DNA from: Metopolophium dirhodum
Taxonomy: Eukaryota > Arthropoda > Insecta > Hemiptera > Aphididae
Assembly (NCBI RefSeq): GCF_019925205.1
Contig: NC_083561.1
Coordinates: 7,811,217 to 7,875,216, forward strand
Reading direction: 5' to 3'
Length of the DNA stretch: 64,000 bases
Of this stretch, positions 38,170 to 50,280 are shown one piece after another. Position numbers and translations under genes: made by a program. The notes under the pieces are model-generated. The model saw only the letters and a list, made by a program, of their open reading frames with translations. It did not search any database and was not told the DNA's origin. Numbering within the stretch: position 1 is the stretch's first letter; the number at the start of each line of letters is the position of its first letter.

Positions 38170-39055
38170 GGTCTTATGTCGCAGTGAAAACTCGTCCCGC
38201 GAATGTATAGGCGCCGCGGTTGTTCTTATTTTTGTTATTGATTATTATTTCGTGTATGTTACATTATTATTAAAGATTATTTTTGTTATTTAACCAATGG
38301 TATTACATAATTTACATTTTAAGATATGCTACACACGGAGTGAGCAATACTAAACGGTTTAAATCACCGTAGTACCTACGTACGAATCCAATAATAATAT
38401 TTTATATCCATTGGTATAATCTATATTAAGTAGTTATACTAAGCCGGTGCTATATATTGAGTACTGCTGACTGCTGTAGAGTAAATAATAATCCAATTTT
38501 ACAAACTGATTTATTTAGTACACAAGTACTGTATATATTATATTGTTATACACAAAATTTGGCGAATCGTACAATATTCCATCTCTGTGTTTATAAATCT
38601 GGCAGTGAATATTTAAAATAGCTACTTTCCTAGTCTTCGTTCATACGTAGTCGATCTGTCGATCTGTATAACTTTTGAAATATCGTGCTTTCAAAAAAAT
38701 GTTAGCTCTTAGTTTTTAACTTTAATGTGTTTAAGCTGTTAAAATGATCTTTCACATGTCACGTGCGTTGAAGGTAAGGTCAGTACGCAAGATATATATT
38801 TGAGTATGTTTGACAGAATTCGTTATTTTTTATTATTTTTACAATATACACATGGAATGTACGTTTTAATGAAACGTCAGTCAAGTATTGAAATATCATG
38901 ATTGCCTTTAGATGGCTGTTAAAGTTACTACATAATATATTTTTTAGTACTTATATTCATTGCTTACTTTTAATAATGAAAATTGAAAGCTATCTGTAAA
39001 GTAGTTGTTAGCTTTAATGTGTAAATTAATCGTTCGGACCCTTATAAAAATTGTA
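38170..39055. other. Spacer after Cpr B
   Basis: AT-rich intergenic sequence; no gene or repeat boundary recognised. Confidence 0.5.
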
Positions 39056-39063
39056 CAGATCAG

Positions 39064-39240
39064 CATAGGCGCAAATTGGCTAAATTTTTTGGGGGGACTC
39101 AAGCCCCCCTTTCCATAGGCCATATTGCTTAGTACCACGGAATATAAAAATTAGTACTAATTACTAGATTTTCAACTGGGGGGACTAGACCGACATTTGG
39201 GGGGACTTAGTCCCCCAAGTCCCCCCTATTTGCGCCAATG
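39064..39240. mobile_element. Short hAT-type MITE (copy 1 of a GGCGCAAAT family)
   Basis: A 177 bp element starting CATAGGCGCAAATTGG and ending, inverted, CATTGGCGCAAATAGG, with internal G6/C6 blocks that can pair. The flanking octamers CAGATCAG (39056-39063) and CAAATCAG (39241-39248) match at 7 of 8 positions, fitting an 8 bp hAT target duplication. The copy at 52107-52278 is nearly the same sequence in the opposite orientation. Confidence 0.78.
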
Positions 39241-39248
39241 CAAATCAG

Positions 39249-41100
39249 CAGTATACGCATAATATATATCTTCCAAAATAGAAAGGGAATGTAAAAAAAA
39301 CCACATTTTTAAAAATTTGATTAAATTGATATTCCTATCAAGAAGAAAATTACACGTCTCTTTTATCAATGCAAAACGTAGTAAAACCCATTAGAAATGT
39401 CCTTAAAGCGAATTAAAAATGTTTTATATTAATTTATTCAAAAATATTGTCTTTAACGAAGAAAAAATGGGAGTTTAATAGCATAATAATATATCCTAAA
39501 CAATAAAGCAATATATATAGGTATAATATATGTAGGTATGGCCATAGATATACTTCGTATTTTCTTTGTTATTATATATTTATATTTCCCTTTTCACATA
39601 ATATGCACCTATATACTCATGTCTAATACAGAGCGAGTCGAATTAAGAAAACTCATAATATTTCTAGTTTGAAATATAATATTATACAATATTATAAATA
39701 ATAGTTCAATAATGTGTGAACAATTTTTCTCTATAAAACGCAATTTTAAAACAGTAAAAATTCATTTGAGTCTGAATATAGCTTGAAAGAGAAAGCGTGG
39801 TATTACCTATTAATGTGAAATGACTTGCTACAACTACGGATATCATGATTGTGCTTTCAGAAGATTTAAGTACGATCGGCGGTAATATCTCACAATTCAC
39901 ACAGTATCATTGTTAAAAACCAATATATTACATTATCATAAGAGCGATGAATGAATTGGTTTTACAATAGGTAATGTGTGTTTTTTAAATATATTTTAAA
40001 CACATTTCTTTTAAGCTTTTTTACTTCAAATTTTTACATAACTAGTTAAATAAGATTAGTTAATGAAAGGAAGAATAACGATTTTAATAAGTATACCAAT
40101 TATACCAATTACAAAAAATATTATTCGTTGGGACTTTCAACTTTCTGTCACGGCAGTCTATGCGTAAGTATAATATATTACAATATTATTTGGTATACAA
40201 AAAGTCTAACAGAGTATTTATTTTGTACGGACCCTACTCGTAGTGTGTAGATGTAACGTTGCATAAATGCATAATGCATAATTTGCCTTGTTATATCAAT
40301 GTAGTATATTTTTATTTTCATACCTCCATACCAGTCACCAATCTGTAAATGGATCTTTGTTGTGCCGCTTTGAAAGTTTGAACTCTACAAATTAAATCAA
40401 AACATTTAATTTATTAACTATTTCTAACTACCTATATATTATAAGCACATAGATAATATTTTGTGCTTTACCTAATTATAAAGACGTATGATAAATAATG
40501 ACAAAATTAAAATATTTCTCTCGTGTAAACAATAATACTGTTGCAATATTAATCAAAAAGAAACTTAGATATTTGAATATTTAAAAATTAAAAGTCAATA
40601 AACACCAAAAATTGTTTATTTTATATTTTAATTTTATGCCAATGTGAGGTATAAATAATATTTATATATACTATCAAGAAGACCAATGTGAAAATAAAAT
40701 AAATTTATTTTCAAATTTCAAAAAATACAACTGTTAATGAAATATAATAAAAAATAAATAAATAAAAAATACATAATATAGGTAGGTAATTGACAAAATC
40801 TATAATTCATACAATCTACAATTAGTATAGTTAACAGTTTTCGTGGTGGGTATTAAGACAATTATCGTATTATACAAGAACAGTTTAAATAATAAACTTC
40901 GGCACCAATGTTTATAAATTATAAGCAATACCTATAGCCACAAAATAAATAAAATAATTAAATACTATCATTTATGATGTATAGGTAGATAATTATATTA
41001 ATTATTATTGTAGACTTCAATTTTTCACAAAAAATTTACATTAGTTTTTTTTTCAAGTCAACATTTTCTAATAACTTCAGCTATTTATAAATATTTAAAA
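39249..41100. other. AT-rich spacer
   Basis: No gene supported. Around 39950-39990 the motif GAGCGATGAATGAATTGG with the following TTTTACAATAG resembles the left end of the dispersed repeat at 61256, so a repeat fragment is likely. Confidence 0.45.
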
Positions 41101-41149
41101 ATGTTGACTTATTTTAGTTTTTTTTTATTTATATCTATATGTATATATA

Positions 41150-41520
41150 AAATTACTTGTCCTGAGTGATTCATCATCGCCTAGCCGGAACTGATGAAGC
41201 TATGTGTATGAAATTTGGACAGTAGTTTCTTTTTTGTGATGTAGACACTCAATAAGAAAGAATTTTTCAAAATTCAACTCCTACAAGGGTTAAAAGGGGT
41301 CAACATGGAAAAAATTGATAGACTGATATCCTGCCAGGAACACTGGACGGATCTTACGGTAATTTGGCATACAGAGAGCTATTACGACGTAGGAATCCGA
41401 TATGAAAAGTCTTTTGGAAATTCAACCCCTAAAAGGGAAAATAAGGGGTTGAAAGAATACAGCAGGCAACAATCTATCAAGCAATATCTAATTTAAATAT
41501 ACAACATTAGTTTTAAAATA
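41150..41520. repeat. Dispersed repeat with TTCAACCCCTA-type units
   Basis: A block beginning near CTTGTCCTGAGTGATTCATC and containing repeated units of the type AATTCAACxCCTAxAAGGG (about 41270-41300 and 41415-41445) and paired GATGTAGACACTCA/TAAGAAAGGATTTT motifs. This looks like a degraded copy of a common insect interspersed repeat. The 63-codon ORF at 41305-41496 crosses it and is not taken as a gene. Confidence 0.5.
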
Positions 41521-41828
41521 CAAAACGTACGAACTTGATATTTGGAATAGTGGTTCCTCTAATGTTCTAGATGTGCAATAAGAAAGGATTTTATGATATT
41601 CATATTTTAAAGAGGTAGTCAAACAGGGATCTTAAGATTCACGGTGGAAATTGAAACTTTTTTTTTGTTTATTACTTGTTGCCTTTGGTTGCAGCCTGCA
41701 GGCATGGGCACCCATAGGTAAAATTTTAAGGAGGGTCAAAATAAAAAAAAATCTCAAATGTAAGATAATAAAGATTTAATGTTATTTTCACATATGAATG
41801 TAAATATGCATGTTATATTTGTACTATC

Positions 41829-41859
<31 letters not shown>

Positions 41860-41939
41860 CAGTTGAATAAAAAAACATTTTAATTAGTATAGAAAAAATA
41901 GAAAATCAAATAATCAATATATTATTCCGTATCGGTAAA

Positions 41940-43050
41940 TAAGAACTGCAAATTTCCTCGTATTATTCCAAACATATTAATGACATCCTGAATGAAAATA
42001 TCCTTGTTTATGTTCACTCTTTCACGATGAAGGCTCATCATACACAAGTACACAACCCAGTTAAACGATCTTCACCTGTAGTCGACGAAGCCACGTTTTT
42101 ACTCTTCTTAATGTACTGAACGATCTTTCTATTGTGCACGTTGTAGCCTCAGCATTGGCGCAACTAGGAATTTCAACTAGGGGGTGCTTAAGCTCCAGGT
42201 TTTTTTGTGACTCAATGGGATCTAACAGCTAACGATTTTTAGGGGATGCTAATTTTGACTTAGGGGGTTCTAAGGACCCAAAGCACCCCCTCACCCCCGC
42301 TAGTTTCACCAATGAGCCTCTGTGATATAAAAACATTAAGTATTTGAAAAATTGTAGGATAATATTCGCGATGAACCAATAAATCAACAAACGAAATTTC
42401 ATCACACAATTAAATTTTTATCAATCCAATACTGATACCAAATATTAGATTCCTCTATCATATTTTCAATTTTATAATGATCACTAATTAGCTTAATTTT
42501 TTCTTTGAAATCATTAATTGTGTACTTTTTAATATTTATAGGATGCAGTAGACTTATTGAGAATGCTATTTTATTTGCGCTTGAAAATCTTTGTGAAAGA
42601 GATGATATTAGTGAATCTATAAGTAAGGAATAAAGATAGAAAGTCTGTAATAGCGTTCAGCAGAATAGGTTTCGTAATTGATCTATTTTTTTGTTTAGAT
42701 GTAGTACGTGGAACTTTAATATCTGCGCCAATTTGTTCTGCCAAGTATAAGGAGCTATTAAAAATATCATTGAAAACAATATCTGATTGCTCTCTATTAT
42801 TATTAAATATAGTCAATAAATCTTGAATATGATTTTGGACCGAGTGTAAATCAATAGATTTAGCCTGCTGTTTATGTGTTTATGATAGTTGGTGAACTTT
42901 TGTATGAGTAGTGGTGTTAACTTTGAAATCTGAATCATTGTTATGAGATAGTTTTTCTAAAACTGATTTAATACTGATAAAGTTTTCAGCAAAAATGTGA
43001 ATAGATTTATACTTCGCAGACCAGCGAGTATCACACAAAATCACACATTT
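41940..43050 (-). pseudogene. hAT transposase remnant (ZMYM1/hAT dimerisation type)
   Basis: Decayed C-terminal part of a hAT-superfamily transposase. Reading the - strand downward, about 43040 gives LCDTRWSAKYKSIH (the conserved CDTRW segment) and the longest open piece, 42816-42571, gives LAEQIGADIKVPRTTSKQKN followed by LFLTYRFTN, typical of ZMYM1-like hAT proteins. From 42150 downward EATTCTIERSFSTLRR is the hallmark of the hAT dimerisation region. An in-frame stop interrupts the region near 42890, the MITE interrupts it at 42153-42314 and a frameshift follows the RRVKTWLR segment. There is no N-terminal zinc finger or first catalytic block. The family is recognised by motif, not by search. 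Confidence 0.8.
42153..42314. mobile_element. Short hAT-type MITE nested in hAT transposase remnant
   Basis: A 162 bp element starting CATTGGCGCAACTAGG and ending, inverted, CATTGGTGAAACTAGC. The flanking octamers AGCCTCAG (42145-42152) and AGCCTCTG (42315-42322) match at 7 of 8 positions. The terminus resembles the 39064 and 52107 elements (CATWGGCGCAAAT). It splits the dimerisation segment of the surrounding transposase remnant, so it inserted later than the host element. Confidence 0.75.
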
Positions 43051-43599
43051 GTAGTATAGGTACCTAAGTGATGTTTATGGGTTTACCACAAATTATCTGC
43101 GATAAATAATCTTATGTAGGTACCTACGGGCTACGGACTACGACCTATCTATGATGTTAATAAACTATAACAATATGTATTTTTATACTTATTTCATATC
43201 TTAAAAGTGATTTTAAAAATAATTTGCCTTGGTTATCATGGTAATATTTATTGAACTACAAATTCATGTTATTTTTTGTCCAGGGGGGGGGAGTGTCCTA
43301 TCTTGCCCCCCTTCTCACCAATGGGCGTCCATGCCTGCAGGTTACATATGCGGATTACTTCACAAAGCTAGGTACAATTACGCCGATTTGTCCGTAAAAA
43401 TAAAATAAAATAAATGAAAATAAAATAACCCCAAAAATATATTAATATATGTATAAATAAAAAAAAAAAATCCGGGATGATCAACTATAACTTTAATACT
43501 ATTTTAGGTGCACTGTATAAATATTTTTTTCAACTACAAAGTTATAGACTATATATTATCACCCACTTCACTGTGTTTGCAATTTAACGCAGGTAGATT

Positions 43600-44340
43600 G
43601 TTTACCTGATAATATACTGTTCGCTGTTCGCATAACCATAAGCGAGACTCACGAGCAACTCCACGTGGGATGGCTAAAAATTAAAATATAATATGATTTT
43701 GCTTCCATATGCACAGCGGCCACAGCGAATTACACCTAAAAGGAGTTACTTAATCACAATTTTTTTCCCAGACAATTTCAGTGTTAAATTTAAATTCAAT
43801 GATATAATATCATTGAATAAGAAAACGATTCTTAGCGAAAACGATTAGTCAGCCTATGATATTACTAAGTATATTTGATGATATTATTGTGAATAAAGTA
43901 ATTTATACATAACCTATTTACGTAGAATCTTGTTTTAAATTTTTTATCCTTAGCTATAAAATTTGAACATTTTATACATTTTTAACTACAAAATAATTAT
44001 TAAATTTTAAATTTGATAAATTTTGTCAAAATTTGACCTTTAAATGCTTATAAAAAAAATTTGTGCCTATGCATTTTTAATATTTTTCAACTGCTATTGT
44101 AACAATTTTATATCGGGAGCCTTGCATTAAATTTTCACGCTTTTTTACCCAACAAATAAAATTTTATTGATATTTATAGAAAAAAAACTAAAAAAATTGA
44201 AAACTGACAATGTCTGTAAACAGCTGAAAAAGAGTCAAAATATTTTCAACATTTTATGGTATATAGAAAATGAATATATAAACATTCAGTAAAATTGTCA
44301 TGTATCTACAGTTATTTGTTTTTAAATAACAATAAAAAAC
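43600..44340 (-). repeat. Dispersed AT-rich repeat, copy R1
   Basis: Shares long stretches with two other places in the window. The part at about 43600-43770 (CTGATAATATACTG, GGGATGGCTA, AAAAGGAGTT motifs in order) matches 50092-50260. The part at about 43800-44200 is the reverse complement of 62030-62420 (CAACAAATAAAATTTTATTG, GAGCCTTGCATTAAATTTTC motifs). No coding capacity is seen. The family is unidentified. Confidence 0.65.
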
Positions 44341-44589
44341 AAAACCGCTAAATGAGAAATCGAGTGAATATCACTGTTGGTTAAGTTAGGTTAGGTGTGT
44401 CCAGATGTAGATTGTCTCCGTAGCTAAATTCCATGGATACGATGTCCTAGAGCACCGACTGGACGGTCGTCTCGATTTGGTTTTCGCTGGAATCCGACAC
44501 CACTGCCGTTGCATAATAATTCATCAACAATTCTGTTGGATATAGGTCCATAATCATTTTTTTTGATCATATATCTAATAAGTTATAAT

Positions 44590-45145
44590 TAGGGCAGAGA
44601 AGTTATAGGAGGTAAAATTGAAAAAATATGCACATAAAAAAATTGAAAATATGCATTCAAATTCATTAAATATGCAAGATAATATGCACAAAAAAATTAA
44701 AATATATTTTAGTAAAATAAAAAAATTAGATATAAAAGAAATATAAAAATCATTGTACCTATTGCACAATTAATTTTGTTTTAAATATTTTCTACGTCGA
44801 ATGATCGCCGATTGTCGGCGAGTATGGTTTTATACCGAGAAAAACTTCTTTCGACGTCTGTTGATGTTACTGGTGCATATTTATAAAATGTTAAATCATT
44901 TCCCGTTAGGTCTTCTGGTAAACCATTCATCGATGAACTTTTTTTGCTCTCTATGGCCCGCTAGATTTTAATTTTCTAAGTTTTTATGTAGAATATGCAT
45001 GAAATATGCACAAAATAACGAAATATGCAAAAAAAATTTTTAATTTCAACTGGGGGGGGGGGCTATGATTTATATTTATATCTTGGTTTGCTATAAAATA
45101 GAGGCCCAGAATAAAACATGCAAATCCTATAACTTCTCTGCCTTA
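44590..45145 (-). mobile_element. Deletion derivative of a hAT transposon
   Basis: A 556 bp element with terminal inverted repeats TAGGGCAGAGAAGTTATAGG (left) and TAAGGCAGAGAAGTTATAGG (right, inverted). The octamer GTTATAAT flanks both ends identically (44582-44589 and 45146-45153). Inside, near both ends, are several ATATGCA motifs, possible subterminal transposase-binding repeats. The middle retains the C-terminal tail of a transposase gene on the - strand. Confidence 0.88.
44781..44945 (-). pseudogene. C-terminal tail of a hAT transposase
   Basis: About 50 codons open to a TAA at 44781-44783 on the - strand. It contains FYKYAPVTSTDVERSFSRYK and ILADNRRSF, the hAT dimerisation signature (APxTSxDVERSFSxYK). 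No upstream transposase sequence remains, so the element is a non-autonomous internal-deletion product. It differs from the transposase remnant at 42 kb and belongs to a separate hAT family. Confidence 0.8.
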
Positions 45146-45159
45146 GTTATAATCGAATT

Positions 45160-46045
45160 AAAAAAAAACATTTATAGTTGTTCTGAAACTTTTGATGAAG
45201 TCACTAGATCAGAAGTTAGACTCTAAAATAAAATATAGGGATAGATGCTTATGTGTTATTATAAACATTTTACCTATATAGTATACACAATACACATATG
45301 GCATACAGTTATTAAATAATGTAATTATTGTATTATAAAAATAAAAATTTTGCCTTTAAAGGTTTAATACAAAACTATAAATTGTGATTGATATTATTTT
45401 TTTTTTTTTTTTAATTCTTTCTATGTATTTTGATAAATAATTGTTAATTGTTATATCTGAATAAAATATATTATGATATTTTGAGTTCATGATTATTTTG
45501 TCATATAGTTAAAAATACAGAATGGAAACGGACAAACATTATAATATAAATAAGATACGGGAGTACGTGATTATTATATAGTTGTGACTTGCGTTATGAG
45601 TTAAAATAAGAAGAAGTACAATAATGTTGATGATTAATGAATTACATTACTTTTTATTATCACTTATAATGTTATTAATATATCAAACATTTATATCAAC
45701 AGTTATTATGACATTTGATTTTCTTTTTTCTGTATGTAATTTTTTCCTACCTTTATTTTATACGTCATTATATGTTAATAATATTGCATAATATGTAAAC
45801 ATGTTCGTTTTTACCATTCATACGCGAATGTTAAATACAGAATAAATAACCACTAACGGCCTTATACTAAAATATGTTCCTAATTATAATCCATTTTTTT
45901 TTTTTAGTAAACTGATGAACCGTAAATGCACCCACCGCAGAACCAATACAAAATTACGGTCCTATCAAACGTACCTATATCGGGTAATCGGGTATTTCGA
46001 CATAATTTAACTCTTGGGTGGTGCATAGGTACTTGCATATAACCA
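45160..46045. other. Upstream region of Cpr C
   Basis: AT-rich, no gene. A T-run lies at about 45399-45412. Regulatory elements for Cpr C are expected in the last few hundred bases, but I cannot identify specific factor sites. Confidence 0.45.
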
Positions 46046-46050
46046 TAAAC

Positions 46051-46086
46051 TATAAATACTAATTATTTCAGCCCAATAGTATCAGT
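46051..46086 (+). promoter_or_regulatory. Core promoter of Cpr C
   Basis: TATAAATA at 46051-46058 and initiator TCAGT at 46082-46086, about 31 bp apart. The start codon follows at 46180. This is the same arrangement as Cpr B. Confidence 0.82.
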
Positions 46087-46179
46087 TGTTTTTGTGTGTT
46101 TGATGAATAAACAGCAATAATTATTCCAATCAATTTATCTCAATCAGTTTGGTATAAGAACAGTGAGAATTCATTCTCA

Positions 46180-48157
46180 ATGGCTTGTTTGTTACAGGTA
46201 AGTAAATAACATAATATTTATTAGAAATGTATAATACAATTACGGTTATGTTATAAAGTTGCAATTTTTAACTTCAACGCTATATTATTATTATTTATTG
46301 ATGTATTTATTTTTCTAAAATGACAACTGTTCCACAGTTATCGACTCTAATAGTACCACACTGCACAAATATAATATTTATTATCTATTGGAAAATAAAA
46401 CGTTTTAATTTTTAATTTCTTATAAATTTAGTATGGCAAAAGAATAAATTATTTTTGGGCGAGGCTGAGAATAATTAATGTTATAGACGCATGTAGACGT
46501 GACCCATGTAGTTTGTACCAAATTTAAATATACACTTCATAAACATAATTTCAATTAATGATCAATTTCATTCGATGTTTTGTTATTAATTTATTATACA
46601 ACGCGCGCTCGTGTAAATTCAGTTGACTGTGCACAAGGAGTAAAATATATTTTTCATTGAAATTGTCATAAATATCACTATATATTATACGATTCTGTTA
46701 TGAATAGTATGAGTACAAATACATATTTTCAGAGATAATATCTTCGTCTCATAAACCATAAAAATATATATTTTTTTAAAATTGAAGTTACCTGTATAGT
46801 CACACACAATATTGTTTATAGTGATAGCTCGAAACAAATAAAACATCGATACATTGCTAATAATATATATATATAATATAACGATAGATGTTTGCATATT
46901 AAACAACCAACGGAATAAAAACAAATTACTATAATATGAATTGTGTAAAAAAAAAACCCCCCTCATCATATATGTATTATTCTATTGTATCGCGTGGATT
47001 CGGTTGAAAATATATTATGTCTCGGGCATTTCGATTGCCGGCAGTGTTTTCCGTTGCGGACAGGCCACGCGAAATGCACGAAACACAATTTTCATCGCAT
47101 CTCCGCGAAAGCGTGCGAATTTCAATCGCAAAACGTTTGATTTACCGTCAATTTTCTAGATCGCTGTGATCGCCCTGAGCGCGCTGACGACATTGACGGT
47201 GGCCCATGACGCCACATCGTACGCCTATTACCATCCGATATTCCATCACACCCAACACCACGGACACGACTATTACGTACGTATAACATTGTATGTACAA
47301 CCGACGTGGGTTCTTATTTAAGAGCACTCGGACAACGAGAATATTGTTATGATAATTATATAGTAATCTCATAGCATTTAAAATAATAATATCATCGGAA
47401 ATATATTGTATACTGTATCCCTCCGGGGTTTTTATTTAATTGGTAATCGTTTTCTAACATATCAGTTATAAACGCCATTATAGTATTATATATCTAGGTA
47501 GTTTATGTATTATCGGGTCAATACACTCTGGTGACTCGGACTTTGCAAAAGTAAAATGCTGAAACGCAGATGCCCTGGGTACATTTTAAACAGACTTTCG
47601 TCACATTTTGTTAACACGCATTTGAAGCTAGGTGAACAGGTGTATAAATATGATCGTTGGATAATGGACAATGATGGTATATAAAGTATCAGAATGTCAA
47701 AAAAAAATTTTGCAAATGACACCTGTTGTGGTGATGTATTTAGAATTTTTTCAAGGCATCGGAGACGTGGAAATCTGTTTGGTGGTGAATACTTCCGTCG
47801 ACTTCCTCAAAGTTTTTTCGCTGCACCACTTTCATATGTACACGTTTATTTCTAATCGGCATCTCGTCGTATTTGCAGGCTCCACCCAAGTACACGTTCA
47901 AATACGGCGTCAAAGACCCGCACACAAAGGACGACAAACACCAGTGGGAGGAACGGGATGGGGACGTAGTGCACGGTGGCTATAGCCTGGTCGAGCCGGA
48001 CGGTCGTATCCGAAAGGTAACGTACACGGCCGACAAGCACAACGGGTTCAACGCACACGTACACTACGAAAACCACGCTCATCACCCGCAAGTCCATCAC
48101 CACCACAAACACCACCCTCACCACCATCACCGTCGTGGTGGACGTCAACAGTTTTGA
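46180..48157 (+). CDS. Cuticular protein with RR-2 chitin-binding domain (Cpr C)
   Basis: Secreted chitin-binding cuticle protein. Coding exons 46180-46197, 47160-47276 and 47879-48157 (18+117+279 = 414 nt, 137 aa), phase 0 introns with borders CAG|GTAAGT...TTCTAG|ATC and TAC|GTACGT...TGCAG|GCT. Signal peptide MACLLQIAVIALSALTTL plus TVA, then HDATSYAYYHP as in Cpr B. The RR-2 domain starts at residue about 47: PPKYTFKYGVKD, WEERDGDVVHGGYSL, EPDGRIRKVTYTAD, HNGFNAHVHY. Two positions differ from its neighbours: TKDDKHQ replaces the usual TGDxK, and HGGYSL replaces HGEYSL. The C-terminal tail is strongly His-rich and ends basic, whereas that of Cpr B ends acidic, so the paralogues may differ in charge-dependent cross-linking or pH response (inference). 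AATAAA at 48379-48384 is a candidate poly(A) signal. Confidence 0.93.
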
Positions 48158-48378
48158 GCGATCTGAGCGCTGCAGAATCGCGTAACGACCCCTACCCGTC
48201 GACCAAATTCAAGTCGACAGTTATTGTTATCGTTACCTAACATGTTATTAGTTATTACTTATTATATTATATGGAATTGTTATTGTTGTAAATTGTTTTC
48301 AATTTATTTTCTACCACAAATTTTCAAGCATAATATATAATCCTATTATTTCCGTTATAGATCTGCAAAAACAGAAAT

Positions 48379-48384
48379 AATAAA
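48379..48384 (+). promoter_or_regulatory. Poly(A) signal candidate of Cpr C
   Basis: First canonical AATAAA after the Cpr C stop, about 220 nt downstream. Confidence 0.5.
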
Positions 48385-48389
48385 TTAGT

Positions 48390-49850
48390 ATTTTTAGACT
48401 TTAGACCCTCCTTATATGAGAAAGGGGGCACGTAGTGTCAATAGTGCAAAAATATTAAACTCTTGTCTTTACATTATGAATTTTACTTATACATATTATA
48501 TAATATGTTAATCCTATTACCTTTAAACCCTTTTCTATATCACTCATTTGTTTTATTGTGCACAAGTGCACAATAACCCTCCCTGGCTCTCTATGTGGCT
48601 CTAGTTATAATAGTATATTACATGACGCCTTTATTTGATTTAAATGCACTTCCGGTTCTTATAATAAGTATGGTTTCTTTCAAACATTCAGTTATTCAGA
48701 TTTATAATTTCTTTCTACAACGAATACACTGCACGTTCTACATATTATAATATATCAGGTGTATGTTACTACTATATCCTTGATGTGAACTCGTGGGTTC
48801 GATTTTACGACGCAGTCATTTTATATAAGCGGACAAAATATTATGTGCAGTATGGAAAAAACAACATTTATATTTTATCAAGAAATAATATATATTATGT
48901 TAATATTATTTTCTACTTAAGAAAGAACAAGTACCTTTACTATATATATTATATTATTATAATATATATGTGATATGTTCCGCGTTCTCGATGAACTCAT
49001 TCTTTGATTTTATTTATGAAAATTTCAGACCGAAATATCAGTCGCATTATTTACAATTGATACTATGTGTTATTTTTCAAACAGTACCTATATAACATAA
49101 AATAATAAAGTCTATATTTGTACTTCTATTTACTCACCCTTTAAGTCTATATATTTTCTATTCTTTGTAAATAAATATTTTATCATAAATTATTTTTAAA
49201 TCGGTTTTACTCTGTTGAGTTTTAATAAAAATAATGATATTTATTCACAAACACAGCGGACAGTGAATGTTAGCTTATGGGAAAACACTAAGACCCACCA
49301 AAAACAAAATAGAAATAATATTTCAAAGGATAATAATATGTCATATTGTACTATGTCGTAATTTTTAACGTTTTAATACTGACACTTGTGATGGCAGTAT
49401 GCCAGTATGAATAGAATTTACTCTTACTTGTTAAATACACCCTTTAGAGATCAATTCTTTGATGAACAACAAAACAAAATTCTGAGAGGTCTGTACACGG
49501 TTTTACGTGGTTCAATGGCAAGAGCTTAAAACTGTAGATGATGATAATAATATGAACCTTGATATTAACATAATCATTTATTAGACGATTATAATATACA
49601 ATTATAGAACTTATTCAATATTCAGTAATATAATATTTAAACAGTACAGTCATACGTTCTATGGTCATACACAAATAGTGTAAACCAGAATGAGTGCTTT
49701 GATTTCAACATATAGTGTCTTATCTTATAGAAAATTGGATCAAGATGGTACTTTAGAGAGGTAATTTTTCGATTTCCTCAATAGTTATTTATTGCTACGG
49801 GAAAAACCACCGATAAATTACGAAAAACCGCTAAAACAGGATTTTAATTT
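48390..49850. other. AT-rich spacer
   Basis: No gene recognised; the short ORFs are Tyr/Ile/Asn-rich products of TA-rich DNA. Confidence 0.5.
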
Positions 49851-49899
49851 CTAACGCTTTGTTTATCACTATAGAAACGAATAAAAAATTATAATATTA

Positions 49900-50280
49900 T
49901 AATAATAATTCAACTTACAGGCCATAACCAGACTGACAAACCATCTCCGCTCAGAATCGTTTTTCTTATACAATGATATTATATTATTGAATTCAAGTTT
50001 AACACAATACATTATACATTCACCCACTTGTAACCTACTGTACAGCAGAGCGATATCCACTTATCCGCTTTTTTATGTTTTATTTTATGTCTTGCCTGAT
50101 AATATACTGCTCGCATAATCACAAGTGAATCTCACGGACAACGCCGGTCGGGATGGCTATAAACTAAAATATAATATAATTTACAGTTAAAAAGACATTG
50201 CTTCCAAAGCGTGTTAGATCTAAAAGGAGTTGAACAATCACAAAAACCTGGCAATAGCCATTGCCGTGTCAGCTAGTAAT
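49900..50280 (+). repeat. Dispersed AT-rich repeat, copy R2
   Basis: The part at 49947-50073 (CAGAATCGTTTTTCTTATAC, then CCCACTTGTAACCTACTGTA) matches 62398-62515 in the same orientation. The part at 50092-50260 matches 43600-43770. R2 therefore links the two modules of the family seen separately elsewhere in the window. Non-coding. Confidence 0.68.

Larger units (their letters stand above)
41703..43333 (-). mobile_element. hAT transposon with decayed transposase and nested MITE
   Basis: A 1631 bp element with terminal inverted repeats CATGGGCACCCATAGG (left) and CATGGACGCCCATTGG (right, inverted). The octamer CCTGCAGG lies immediately outside both ends (41695-41702 and 43334-43341), a perfect 8 bp target duplication, though palindromic. 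Inside, the - strand carries remnants of a hAT transposase, and a short MITE sits within that coding remnant at 42153-42314. The element is dead: the 5' half of the transposase is missing and the rest has stops and frameshifts. Confidence 0.82.

Noticed and set aside
46990..47170. Short ORF in intron 1 of Cpr C running into exon 2
   Set aside because: It crosses the acceptor in the wrong frame for the signal peptide; the MACLLQ splice explains the gene.
47852..48148. 98-codon minus-strand ORF
   Set aside because: Antisense shadow of Cpr C exon 3.
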